Source: Misgurnus anguillicaudatus
Taxonomy: Eukaryota > Chordata > Actinopteri > Cypriniformes > Cobitidae
NCBI RefSeq assembly: GCF_027580225.2
Contig: NW_027395276.1
Coordinates: forward strand, 620,001 to 684,000
DNA length: 64,000 bases
Direction: 5' to 3'
The notes beneath the pieces were generated by a model, which saw nothing but the letters and a program-made list of their open reading frames with translations, did no database searches and had not been told where the DNA came from. The translations under genes and the position numbers were made by a program. Below are positions 1 through 63,012 of the stretch, piece by piece. Each line of letters opens with the position of its first letter. Position 1 is the stretch's first letter.

Positions 1-602
1 GTTTTTAATGCTTCTACAATGCACGAAAAAACCTCACACATTTTAAGAAAATGTGCAACGACTTCTCTATAATTTGTCTGACATGTTTCTAATATGGACA
101 TATGCTTGACTTTTTTTTTCTTTACACTTGTGGTACTGCAAAATATATTTTCTTCAGCTGTCATTCGTACAACAGTTATATGTGCAATAGAGAAAATATA
201 AGGCCTGAGTCTGGAATAGTGGTTCTTTGTTATTTTTTCAGTCTTTAACCCTTCGTTCTGTATTAGAGAACCTCTGTGTTTCCAAGACAGGAAGATTAAC
301 CTGCAAACTGGCCAAGAGAGTTTTCAAAGTCCTAAAAAATCTGACATTGGCATGTTTATTATTTTTTTTACAGTAAATTATACAAAGCTTTTGTTTTGGC
401 AGATGCGTATGATGCCAGTCTTAACACTGACGCGTGCCGCTCAGGAAACTGCATCCACATCAGCACATCTTGAGAGTTCGAACAGACCGTCTGTCCTGTT
501 GCTTAAAAAAAAGTCATTGTGCCGTCGACGAGTCAATCTCTTGCAGTTTGTCGGAGTGAGAAAAGTAAGAGGATAACTGGAATAAAAGTGAAAATTTTGG
601 AC
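1..602 (-). other. adgrl2 3' UTR (part) and flank
   Basis: Sequence downstream of the adgrl2 stop codon. No coding signal is seen on either strand. It contains one clear minus-strand AATAAA (355-360) and is AT-rich. The transcript end is not visible directly, and a longer 3' UTR running past position 1 cannot be excluded. Confidence 0.6.
355..360 (-). terminator. Candidate polyadenylation signal AATAAA
   Basis: Plus-strand TTTATT at 355-360 reads AATAAA on the gene's strand, about 245 bases after the stop codon, followed by AT-rich sequence. It is the first canonical hexamer after the stop, but AATAAA also occurs by chance in such AT-rich DNA. Confidence 0.45.
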
Positions 603-51732
<51,130 letters not shown>

Positions 51733-53065
51733 CTGTAACCATGGAAACAAGAGACATGACAGGCAGTTGATATTTCCCCCCCTTTCTCGGGATGAAGGAT
51801 TCGGCACATGGAGCACACAGGGGACGACAGAAGCAAATGAGACTTGTGACAGGCAAGAACAACTATAATGGGAAATGAAACAGTTTTTGGATCTGTAAAA
51901 AAGTGCAATCGGACCAAACACGTATTGTTTGCCTAGACGATAAATGCTTGCTTGTGTTTGTGTGTGAACTTTGCCAATGAAGATCACTCGGTTTAAAAAC
52001 AAACAAACAAATATATAGATTTATTACTGTTAATAATTTTAAATACATAAATGTGTTTTTCATATACACTGTGGTTGGCACCTGCTGCTTAAGTAAACTC
52101 TGGGGAACACAAACTCCTCCTTGGGAATTAATGCTATAAATTAGTGGTTTTCTAAAAATTAATTGGTATAACTTTCTCTAGGTATCCCACTACAGACTTA
52201 AGTCCACTCCCAGCAGCTGTCGGCTACTTTGAGGAAGCCAATGCTACACAACGTACATGATTGCTGTATTAAATTTCCTCTTGGGGATCAATAAAGCTCG
52301 CCTTCCTATCTGTAACAGGATCTAACCGTAACGCTGTCAAAAAAATCTTCCCGTAAAGTAAAAAGCGCTATCGGGCAGGAAAACCACTTGCAGCGTACAG
52401 ACTGCTGATAAATGGGATATTCTCATTTGTATCCAAGAGGAATCGTTTCATTTCCTAAGGCCTTGACCAGGATGTAATTAAATTAAAGAATCCCAAGGCG
52501 ACTTCAAGACTGCAGTGGCAGAGGATGATTTTAACATGGTGTCAATCTATAGACGGCATTACAGAGGCAAGTGAAGGAACTTAAAAGAAATGATCAACCC
52601 TGGCCTACGGAGTATTATGGGCAGGGAATGGATTAGCAGATATCTGTATGGACATCTTGAGATGATTTATGGAATAGTATCAACTTATTTTCATATAAAT
52701 GCTGATGTTTTTGTGTTTTTGTCATCAGTCTTTAAGTTTTATTTTACATAAAGTAAAAAGGTCTCACTAACTGTCTCAGAAAGAAGTGCTTCTGAAATGA
52801 ACGAAAAAGTTGCTATTTTCTAGAAATAACTCTGAAAGAAACTTTCTTTGGATGACACACAGTACTGTTTCATCTACAGATCCTCCAGAGCCTCTGGTTT
52901 TCTAAAGGCTTCACGGTAATTTAAGAGCTTTGCTGCAGAATAAACTACAGCTTGCAGCTCATTTTTAATGCTTAACATGGTGATTTATAGAGCAGACCGC
53001 AGCTCTTATTTGCATTAATTGTGACAAAAATTACCTGACAAAGTAATAAAAAAAATCTACGCTTA

Positions 53066-53311
53066 TGCTGCATTTACACCAACCGGGGTAGAGGCGTGAA
53101 GCGCAAGTGATTTCAATGTTAAGTCAATGTGAAGACGCGTTGACGTGCGTCAGGAGGTCCCGCGGCGCGGAAGAGGCGTTCGGCGCGGCGCAGAAGACAT
53201 CAGTCATCTTGCAAACAGACAACCGCATAGCACTTGCCCCTCCCACAAGAAGCGGATTTTGCCTCTGACGCATTTTGACGCCTGAAACGTGGTTGGTGTA
53301 AACTCAGCATT
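53066..53311. repeat. MITE with GCTGCATTTACACCAACC ends, copy 1
   Basis: Left end TGCTGCATTTACACCAACCG, right end GGTTGGTGTAAACTCAGCAT are inverted. Shares GAAGCGCAAGTGATTTCAAT / AAGTCAATG / AGACGCG with 60258-60620. CG-rich and non-coding. Confidence 0.75.
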
Positions 53312-53813
53312 AGACTGTGCTTTGTAAAATGCCTATTCATTTTTGTCGACTCAAAATGGAAAAAACTGCTTTTCTGGAAAAAAGTTAAATTGTAAATTCT
53401 AGTTAAAACTAAAATTGTCTTCTTTTTCACATAATCAAGTATTTCCAAGTGAAACGGCTTCTGAAATGAGAAAAATAGGGCGGGACTAATCTGGTTAGAT
53501 TGTTGGAAGTTGGGCCATCACCGCAATCTTTTTCCAAGCAGAAACAAGTTTCCGATAGCCCCGCCCACTCACCATTCCTCGTGACAGGAAGTGAGGAGGT
53601 TAAAGGGTAACTAGATGCCTGGTCGGAGCCTGACTCCACCCACTGGCAATATCTGAAAAATGCTGGGAAAGTGCACCTGAGACGTGTTTCTCTGTAGACA
53701 AGGGCGTGGCTAGCTGGTAACCTCTTACATCACGTAATACCGCAACATCCAATAGGAAAATACAACTGCAGTAGCCACCGTTCAACCTGAAGAGGGCAGC
53801 ACTCTATACCCAA

Positions 53814-54067
53814 TAGTGATGCGTGGGTTGATCCAAAATGAGCAGGTGCCTGCGGTCACCCGCGGTTACGAGTCATCCAAAAATATTTTTAATGATATTT
53901 GGGTCATGGTCGGTCGGGTCATTTGAAATAAAGATGCCAATTAACTATTTTAAAAAAATTACTACTTTAAAAAAATGCGGGCCAGGAAGTGGGCTGGAGT
54001 TGTGGGCGGGTTAGTTGAAAACGTTGGTCGGGTGCGGGTTGTTTATACATTGACCTGCGCATCACTG
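53814..54067. mobile_element. Short hAT MITE, AGTGATGCGTGGGTT family, copy 2
   Basis: Ends TAGTGATGCGTGGGTTGATC and ACCTGCGCATCACTG. A perfect 8-bp duplication ATACCCAA flanks it (53806-53813, 54068-54075). The internal GGTTGTTTATACATTGACC is shared with the copy at 23893-24135. Confidence 0.9.
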
Positions 54068-55963
54068 ATACCCAAATGTTAAAAAAGGTACTCGAATTAA
54101 TGAACATCACAAATAAAGCTCCATTCTTATAGATCATTAACTACAACAGTTGGTTTAGGGTTTAGTTACTCTTTATCGTTTCTGATTAAAGATTATGAGC
54201 GCACATGAATAAAAAAACAATTAAGCACACATCATTTATTAAAAAACTACAATATTCCATAAAAAAATAAGTTTTTAATTTCATGGTGACTTTGACTTTA
54301 CAGGGACCAATTCAAGTTAATCTTGAAAATTATTTAGACACGTTACAAATGTTAGAAAATACTGTAAACTATTAAGTATTAAATTGCAGAGTTAGATCGT
54401 TAAACAGTTTTTCACCATTTCTGAGTACAGGATTTTTAGGCATGATTTTTAACACAACGTGCAAATCCATTCAGGGTCAGGTTGTAGCAGTTTTTGAAAA
54501 TTGAGAAGGATGGCAGCTTTCCCACGACTGGGCGTGGTTTCAGCTCCGACAGCGGACATGCCCACACCGCTTAGGTGCATATTTTTTCCAAGATTTTGAT
54601 AACATATTTTATTAATTTCTTTCCATCTTTTAAATTTGGTTGGGTGTTTAATAACACATTTATCTGTGGAACACATTTAATATCTGACTTTACAGGGACT
54701 TTAAAACTTTACATTTAGTATTTGAATTAACTTGTGACTTAAAAATTCAATACAAAATTTATTTTAAAAAGGACGCATTTCTTACTTGAACCTTAGCTTA
54801 TAACGTATCGTTTATCATGCTAAAATTGTTTATTGTTCTTCAATTAAAGTGATGAGTAGGCTACAGAAACCTGAGAGGTTTTAGTACGCTTACAATAACC
54901 CATGCACTCATCCAGTGCCCTGTTTTCAGCAAGCTATAGATTATGTGTCATGCTGTAAAAATGAAAAAAGTAGATATGTTAGACAGCAATGATCTGACAT
55001 GCTGAGAAAACACATTCCAGCAATAATCATTTGACTTGAAGCATCTACTCGAAGGGGTCAAGTTGACAGAAGCGATGCAGACCTCACGGTTAAAACGGCA
55101 GGCAGATAATGTGAATGTTGTCGGTTCTGTCCCAGTTGGGGCGACCTATGAACTGTAAAGATTGTAAGAGGATCCTTTTAGGACAAAGCTCTCATGATTG
55201 GTCTGGAGACACTGCCTTTGCAATTAATGTATGATAAGTCACTTCAGGTCCAAAGAATCTGTAAAAACACGAGTAGAGTCACGCCACTTTTCTCGTTCCC
55301 TGCCATGTTAATCTGGAAGGCTGCTGATTGAGTGCTGTGTGGGCTGAATAAAATGCGAGTGACCTGGTGGGCTGTGAGGATTTTCTCAGACCTGTCACTT
55401 TCCCGAAGGAGCACAGCTACATGACCTGACATCAATTACAAAGACTTTGCCATTACAAAAAGACAGATACATAAAAGCCCTTCATTTTTTCTGATGCGCT
55501 TGTGGAGAGCTGGTACTTTTATAAGTGTTTGTGTAGAATGATGTTGCAGGAAAACAGTTTATATCTTCAGCCAAGGTCAGGGAACTCTCAATTTAAATAA
55601 TTTTATGAATTTGCTCATCAGATGTAAACAATGATGCTTTGTGCATTTTTAATTTACTGATTGTTTGTTGAGATTTAGACATTCATTTAAATACAAAAAG
55701 ATTCGAAAACAAAATTAACGTTTTTCTTTAGCAGCCAAAACCACAGTAAATCTCTATAATAACATTTTTAATTTAATTCACAAACACTGCATTTAGTGAA
55801 GATTACAGTCGAAGCCTTTCTGAAAAATGCAATAATTGGATGATAAATAAATTAGGATCTCAGATCTTGTCCAGGGGCCTCATTTATAAAGTGTGCATAT
55901 GCACAGATTTGATCGTATATAGTGTGCAAAAATCCAAGGCAACGTTCATATTTATTTTTCAAG

Positions 55964-56263
55964 TATAGACGTTTCATCGGACGCACATGCGCTGACGTGA
56001 TACACGTCTGGATCCGAACTTTACTTCCGGGTTTTTTTTTAATGTTCTGACTAGTTGCTAAACTGTCTCTTGAACAAATGCCTCGTCGAAAATAACAAAT
56101 GTTTTGGTTTCCTAGGTAATCTATGTGTTGTTTTTTGCTTGTTATATAAATAAACTACGTTTAAAAAACTTTGTTTTTATTTATTCTTAGCGGAGTTTAC
56201 CGGAAGTTACGTGCGGACCACGACAGCCGCTTGTTTATGCCGTTACTGCTGAAACAGTCTATA
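55964..56263. mobile_element. TATAGACC MITE (TA target), copy 2
   Basis: Ends TATAGACGTTTCATCGGACG and GCTGAAACAGTCTATA. The interior matches 24952-25236 (CCTCGTCGAAAATAACAAAT, GGAGTTTACCGGAAGTTACG). About 300 bases, non-coding. Confidence 0.8.
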
Positions 56264-56392
56264 TTTGATGTGGAAAAGTGCTTAGCGCCACGTCAGGGTC
56301 TGAGCAGACGTACGCACTCTTGTTTTAAAATAAGCAATTAAAATAAGCCATTCTTTCAGCTCAAAATGGATTTAAACATTAAAATTTGCCAT

Positions 56393-56781
56393 TTAAAGGT
56401 GCAGTATGTAAATTTTAGTGGCATCTAGTGGTGAGTTTGCGAATTGCTACCAACGGCTCAGTCCACTGCTCACCTCTTGTTTTTGAAACACATAGAGAAG
56501 CTACAGGAGCCGCTACCGGACAAACATGTCATCGTTGGAGACAAATTAATAAAAAAGTTTGTCCGTTAAGGGCTTCTGTAGAAACATGCCTGCCCAAAAT
56601 GGCGGCTTCCATGTAAGGGGACCCTCAGTGTATGTAAATAAAAACGTCTCATTCTAAGGCAATAAACACATAACGGTTCATTATGAAAGGTCTTTATACA
56701 CCCCTGATAATTTAGTTTTGTATAATATTTAGCATTTTTGTCAAAAGAGATCCTTCTAAAAATTACACAATGCACCTTTAA
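56393..56781. repeat. MITE with TTAAAGGTGCA termini, copy 3
   Basis: Inverted ends TTAAAGGTGCAGTATGTAAA and AATTACACAATGCACCTTTAA. The interior matches 4877-5252 (GGCATCTAGTGGTGAG, ATAACGGTTCATTATGAAAG). Confidence 0.85.
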
Positions 56782-56883
56782 TGTGTAAATGACATTAACT
56801 GTGCATCGTTTAAATTGTTTAATAATTTGCTATTTATAGATTTCTCATCTGAAAGTGTTGCGAACGTGCGCTTTTTGCATTAA

Positions 56884-57255
56884 TAAATGGGTCATATTAT
56901 GAGATTTTTTTAAGATGTAAAATAACTCTTTGGTGTCTCCTGAGTTTTAAAGTTTTATAGAATGTTAAAAATACATGTAAGCAAAAATGTGTCGTTTTTG
57001 GGTGTGTCCTTTAAAATGCAAATGAGCTAATGCAAACACTGATCACCATAATTGTGGTTTGTTGCCATTGAAACTCAATTGTGCCGTCAAATATTTGTTT
57101 TATCTCTTTCTCTATGCACTAAATGGCAATGCCGTGGTTGAATAGTGCAGATAAAGGGGTGGTATTATTTTAAATGAACTTGTTACATGCTTACAGAGAA
57201 TGGACTGTACTGTAGAAACAGATGTATTGTGTCTTACGTCCTTTATAGTAGTAGA
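56884..57255. repeat. MITE with AATGGGTCATATTATGAGAT end, copy 2
   Basis: Begins AATGGGTCATATTATGAGAT and shares GGTGTGTCCTTTAAAATGCA and CACTAAATGGCAATGCCGTG with 27666-28184. The right end is poorly defined near 57250. Confidence 0.65.
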
Positions 57256-58442
57256 GCTATCTAGTCAACTGTGCTTTATGTCAATCACTTGATAAGCCTG
57301 CACATGACCAACCGATAACATCATAAATTCAATATTCAAGAAGGCTCGCATGCTTCTGTATGACATTAGGCGGAATTTACGACTCTGGTTGCGATTACGT
57401 GCAAGCGCAGGTAACGTCGAAACAATTTAAACAGCCACTACTATACACAGTGGTAATTCAGACAGGAACATATGCAGTTTAACAATGTGTAACAGACGCA
57501 CTAAATGTTTTTATTGCCATTTGTCAAAGCAGTGACGCCCTTCGGCTGTAGAGGATGCGGTTTAAAATTCTTGAAATGCTAGACAGCACCCTTTCACCTT
57601 ATGTACTTAAGCAGCAGTTATACATCTATGATGAAACTCGCATTTAAATTGAGAAGGAACAGAGAAAGATATTTCGACATCCATGGCAACTGGAGGTTAC
57701 TTAAGGTGATAGCAGATTTGGATTGTAACATGGAAAGCTCTATATTACAAACATGCCGGAAACATACAGTAAAGCAGTGTTTGAATCTGCTCATCTGGTA
57801 AAAAACAAAGTTGGAAATGCACTTTGTTTATAGGAAAGCTCAGATGTTGTTTAAGTGACAAAAAATAAGTTTGTTTGTAACTAAAAGACTGTTCTGATCA
57901 TTGCCAGTGCCTAACCGTACCCATAAAACCATGATACGAACCAAACCTTAAGCAGTGTTAACCAGCCATAGTTTCTATGCACCATTTCATAAATAAGGCC
58001 CCAGATCAGAGATGTAACTAATGGCAACATGTTAACCAATGTCATCTCTAAAAAACAACAGGTGGCTAAGGATGTTCATTGGATTTATCTGACGACAATG
58101 TCAGAGGAGCTTCACAAATCTGATTTGTATGGGAGGATTTATGCATCTTACAGCTTAAAGATACTGTGGCTAGGAGGCAAAAGCTGGTTGGCTGTGATTG
58201 ACTGAAACCAAAATTTGGTGGCTGAAATACAAAACGAAGATCTATCGAAGAACATCTTATCATCTAAACACAGTTCTGATTTTGGGGAATTGAGGAGCAT
58301 GTCGGGATGGAAGACCTAACAAAACTGAAATAAATAATAGATTCTCAACTCAAAACTCAAATCCTTTCAAAATAACCAGAAGAGATTTGGACAAACTAAA
58401 GCACAGTGTTAATATTTTGCTGTAATATTGTAAGATAGTGAC

Positions 58443-58827
58443 TTAAAGTCGCCATGAATCGGAAGTATCGATTGTCTAATTTTCCCCATGGTGACGTATA
58501 TCTGATATGAAATCGCCTTCTGAAGTAAAATAAGGCAGGGCTGGATTTGAATTTGTCCATCGAGATCATTTGAAGTTGGGTCGTGTTGCTAATTGCTAAT
58601 CGAAGCGATCTTTTCCCAGACCCCGCCCACCTGCCATACCATATGACCAGAAGTAAAGAGAGATAGTTTTAAGGAGGGGATGAGATTTGATAATTTGATT
58701 AAAAATTATGAGGTCACATTTATTTTTAAAAAAATATTGAAGCTCACAGGTAAGTCATTTGCAAAAAATACCACAATATTTCAAAACAAATAACAGTTTT
58801 TTATTTTATTTTCATGGCGACTTTAAA
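58443..58827. repeat. MITE with AAAGTCGCC ends, copy 2
   Basis: Inverted ends TTAAAGTCGCCATGAA and TTCATGGCGACTTTAA with the same interior as 31703-32040. No coding capacity. Confidence 0.8.
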
Positions 58828-59767
58828 GATGTAATTTAAACAGAAGATAATTATACATTTGAATCCAAATAAAGGCAGGAAACGAATAACTTATAAGCTA
58901 AATTAATAAAAAAACAAAAATCATATTTTTTTCCACAGTAAAACTATGAAAATTGAAATGCAAAATAAGTAAAAAAAAAATACTTATAATAAATGCATTT
59001 TTTTTTCATTTTAAAAATATTGGTTAAAAGAGTTAAACATTGTTTAAAAGGCTTTATGCAATTTACTTTTGTCATTAAAAAAAGATTTTATAAGCAATTT
59101 TCCCCTGTTGTGTTATTTTTTCTTTGGGTTCACTATTTTAAAACGGGTTGATTTATAGACCCACTTTACATAATGTCCACATACATACAAACTGACTGAC
59201 TGACTGATTGTATATACTGTATGTGCTGTGTGTTATTATACCATTATTCTTTTTACAGATGCAGCTTTGAATAAAAAGTGAATACAGCACATAATAAGAG
59301 ATGACAACACTCAATGAGAGTTAGGCATGACATGTAGACAAACAAAACAAAAGAAGAGAAAAGAAAAGAAAGACGTCTGCGAGACAAAAAGAGAAAGAAG
59401 GCAAAAGAGCAAAGTCTCAGGTGAGAAAGTAAACGCTTTGATCAGTTGACAGACCAGCGCAATTTTTACTGTGGGAAGACAATTACTCACATAATGAATG
59501 ACAGAATGAGAGAGAGAGAGAAAGAGAGAGAGACCTAAGAATAAAACAAAGTTTAACGGAAGTGGAGATAAAAGAGTGAGGAATGAACAGAAAGGTGAAG
59601 AGTACACAAGCATTATGAAAGAACTGAACGGAGATCAGGAGAATGTTGAAAGAGTGAGCAAAAGCCACAGTAAACTAAACAGAAATATAACAGCCATTAT
59701 CAGCAGGGTCCAAGCACAATAACCTCTTTAAGCCAAAATCTTACAAGATTATTTGCTCTAAAACAAT

Positions 59768-60180
59768 AGCTGGGTTTCCATCACACTTATTTTATACGCA
59801 TTTTAAAATATCACATCAAAACAAGAAAAAAAATCCTTTAATTCGCAAAAAAGTTTTTACGCTTGATTGTGGTGGTTTGTGAATTAAAAGAGTAAATGCA
59901 TATAACGGGAGATGGAAACGCATTTGCCGAATAAATTCTGATGTAGCGAACATTAAAACCCATGGCACTGATCGTCTAGCTTTAGTTGTCTTTATCATAT
60001 ATGGGGCTTGGCGTCGTCGTAATGCCCTTGCTGCTAGTACCTGCATCTCAATTTCTGTATTCCTTCTTTTATGCACAGCATTCAGTTTGGCAATTACAAG
60101 CTGCACTGCTAGTAAATGTATAACATGTCCAATCATAACTAAATAAAGTCCGGTCTCCATTTTTCTAAGTACATGTTTAT
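59768..60180. repeat. Element with GCTGGGTTTCCATC end, second copy (partial)
   Basis: Starts AGCTGGGTTTCCATCACAC and shares GATGTAGCGAACATTAAA, ACTGATCGTCTAGCT and CACAGCATTCAGTTTGGCAA with 29514-30549. The right terminus is not recognisable. The 114-residue minus-strand frame here is not a gene. Confidence 0.65.
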
Positions 60181-60257
60181 TATATCTATTGTAAAATTAA
60201 GTTGGATCCATGTTTCTTGGCTGTTACATTGCCAACATACAGTACTGTGCAAAAGTC

Positions 60258-60620
60258 TTCAGACGCGTAAGAGGCAGCAAGCGCAAGTGATTTACATGCT
60301 AAGTCAATGCAAAGACGCGAATAGGCATCCTTCAGCACGGCACGCGTGAATAGGGCGAAACACGCGAAAAATCTTAACTTTGATGGATATTCGGGCCACG
60401 TTAACCAATAAAGAGCTTGCCCTAGTAGACACATGATTACAGGGAGCGAAAGTAGTCGCAGAAGCCTCTCCCATGACACAAATTTCTGTGTGAATGTTTT
60501 GAATGAGTAGAAATTCACGCACAAATAAAGTGTGTAAACTCAAAATGTTCAAGCGTCCAACTACACGTGAATAGCACGTTTTTGCCGCCTCTACCGCGGC
60601 TGGTGTGAACGCACATTTAG
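60258..60620. repeat. Related CG-rich MITE, copy 2
   Basis: Shares AGCGCAAGTGATTTACATGC, TAAGTCAATGCAAAGACGCG and the right end GGCTGGTGTGAACGCACATT with 53066-53311. The left end is poorly defined. Confidence 0.65.
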
Positions 60621-60998
60621 GCCACCACCACCAGCTTTGTTGTTTAAGCAAAGTTTAAATGTCCATCCATATTTACTCATCACTCTTTCTATTAAGAAAC
60701 AAACAGTACGGTATTTAATGTGACCTGTCTTGGCACGAAACACATCTTGAGCTTTTTTGAGGAGACTGAAGTCCTGAAGTCATTCGATTAGAATTAGAAA
60801 ATATGATTTAATTTCATTTAGGTTTAAGAGATCCTGCAGCTGCCTGCTATTGCTCAAGTGGAAGGGGAGTTTACTCTACTTGACACTTCGGCTTATATGT
60901 TTATACAGTTTTTAATACTACATACACAATTCCTTTATTTTCTCGTTGTATTCTAATAAAGAGACATAATATTGCAAATACAACAAATCTAATGGTGG

Positions 60999-61443
60999 CA
61001 GATTTGTATAGTACTTAAGTATTTTTACTTTCTACATAAAAGTACATTTTCAATTATTCATATTTTATTAGTGTTTTTCTTCGGAAAACAAACATTCCAA
61101 AACATATTATCATAATTTTTACTCCACTACATTTCATAATTTCAAGTTTTTGGTTTATATTTAATATTTAAGTACATTAAACATCTAGTAATTACTTGTA
61201 CTTAAGTAAAAAAAAAATTCGTACTTTTACTCAAGAAAGTAAAAGTACACAATTTGTATGTAATTAGGCATTAAATCAATTTTAATATGCAATATATAAT
61301 GAATACACAGTATGATTTTATGCTTTAGAATGTAGTGAACATTTTTTTAGTAAAGAAAAGTAAATTTTTTCCCAATACAAACACTGATAAAGCATAGATG
61401 CTTGGAAAATGTAACTAAAATACTTAAGTATTATACACCTCTG
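60999..61443. mobile_element. hAT-type MITE, TACTTAAGTA-rich, with 8-bp TSD
   Basis: Ends CAGATTTGTATAGTACTTAA and ACTTAAGTATTATACACCTC plus TG. Flanked by AATGGTGG (60991-60998) and AATGTTGG (61444-61451), 7 of 8 matching. The interior is full of AAAGTACATTT and TACTTAAG motifs. Non-coding. Confidence 0.8.
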
Positions 61444-62114
61444 AATGTTGGCATGGTGGCCTAATAGGGAGTACACACCAAACACAAATTCAAAGTTTTG
61501 CGCAAGTGCATTATATACAAAGTTAATACAAAAACATGAAGAGGCACAAACTTGCGTGGCAATGCGAACGACGCAAAAAACATGCTATATTCACCTCAAG
61601 CGCAAAGACTTTTGCACAGTAGTGTATGTCTATATATAATAAAACTTTGCAGGCTTTTTAAACCAAGTCCATAAAATGACACTAAAGACTCTGCTACCAC
61701 ATTTATTTGCATTCAAGTTGGATTGCTATCAATTTATGCATTTCTTCACTTTATAAATTTGCCAAGAATCGATCCAAGGACGTTGGCACTGCTAGTACCA
61801 TGCTCGACTATTTGAGATCTAGGAATGCATTCGACATGGTCCCTGCTAAACCTAAGCGTTGTTTGTAATGTTAAGGCTTTTAAGGATGTTGGTCAGCAAC
61901 ATTGAAATCAATCATTGACAAGTCAATTACACAAATGTTCCCGTAGTCATTTGTGTAGCTCCATCATCCGAATCCAGACATATTTACCAATGTCCTAAAA
62001 TTGCAAGGTAATTTGCTCAGACATTATAGCTTCTTTAGTAAAATATGCCATGGCTTACATTTTTCACTGAAACATGCTTCAAACAATTATTGACAGTGGT
62101 ACACCTGACAATAT

Positions 62115-63012
62115 GGGTGATTCTCACGAAACCATTGAAACACCACGGCACTAATGATTTTAGCCTTAAAATGTGTAATATAGTAACATTAAAAAGCATC
62201 AGAATTAACACAATATTGTGTTCTACCTTGCACAATGTGTGATTTCAACATAAGAATTTATAATTGGAAATTTTATCTCATTTTCTGCTGAAATACTCAT
62301 TACCGCAATTTGTCCGGCTGTGTTTGAACATGCGTTATGTTGTAATTTAATCAAATTAACACAAAAATATTAAGAAAAAAAATAAATGGATGTTTTGCTA
62401 GACTACTTTAGATGACAGAAAAAATATTTACTGAATATTCATGTATAATAATAATGAAGAAAAATTAGGAAAATGATGTATCCATGCCTGATGTTCTCAT
62501 CCTCCGCAACACTTTTTGAGAACAGTTTAAGCACACATACAGAATTTTAATAAAGTTTGATTTTGAGTGACCAAGCACATGGACCAGTTACTTCAAGATG
62601 GCTACCAGGTAAGATCATTTTTTTACAGTTACATTTTTAAGTTTACATTTTGATTATCATTACCGCAACAGATGCTTATTAAATGTTAATTTAATTAATA
62701 GAAGCATAATACTTTGATTTTAAATGCATGTGCAGAATCTCCAAATTATGTTCTTTCAGGTTTGTCATGTCATTTTGAAAATATGTCAGTGTTGATGTTT
62801 TCTGACTGTTGCAGTAATGAGATTTTTTTAGGACTAATTTTTAAAATTATGTTATAAAAGTGTTAAATGATAAGTAAAAGTTTTTAAATTAATGTTCCCA
62901 TTTACTCCAGACTTTGTTTTTCAATGTCTGGTGGGGAAAAAAAGTAAATTTAAGCAATTTTTACATTTTCATGCTTGACATTTTAAAAACCAAGTTTTCG
63001 TGAGAATCACCC
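62115..63012. repeat. ~900-bp element with GGGTGATTCTCACG ends, copy 2
   Basis: Ends GGGTGATTCTCACGAAACC and TTTTCGTGAGAATCACCC are inverted. Internal TCATCCTCCGCAACAC and TTCAAGATGGCTACCAGGTA are shared with 44720-45690. The family is unknown to me. Confidence 0.8.

Noticed and set aside
59816..60651. Three overlapping minus-strand frames of 112-115 residues
   Set aside because: They lie in MITE copies (59768-60180 and 60258-60620) and show no conserved domain.
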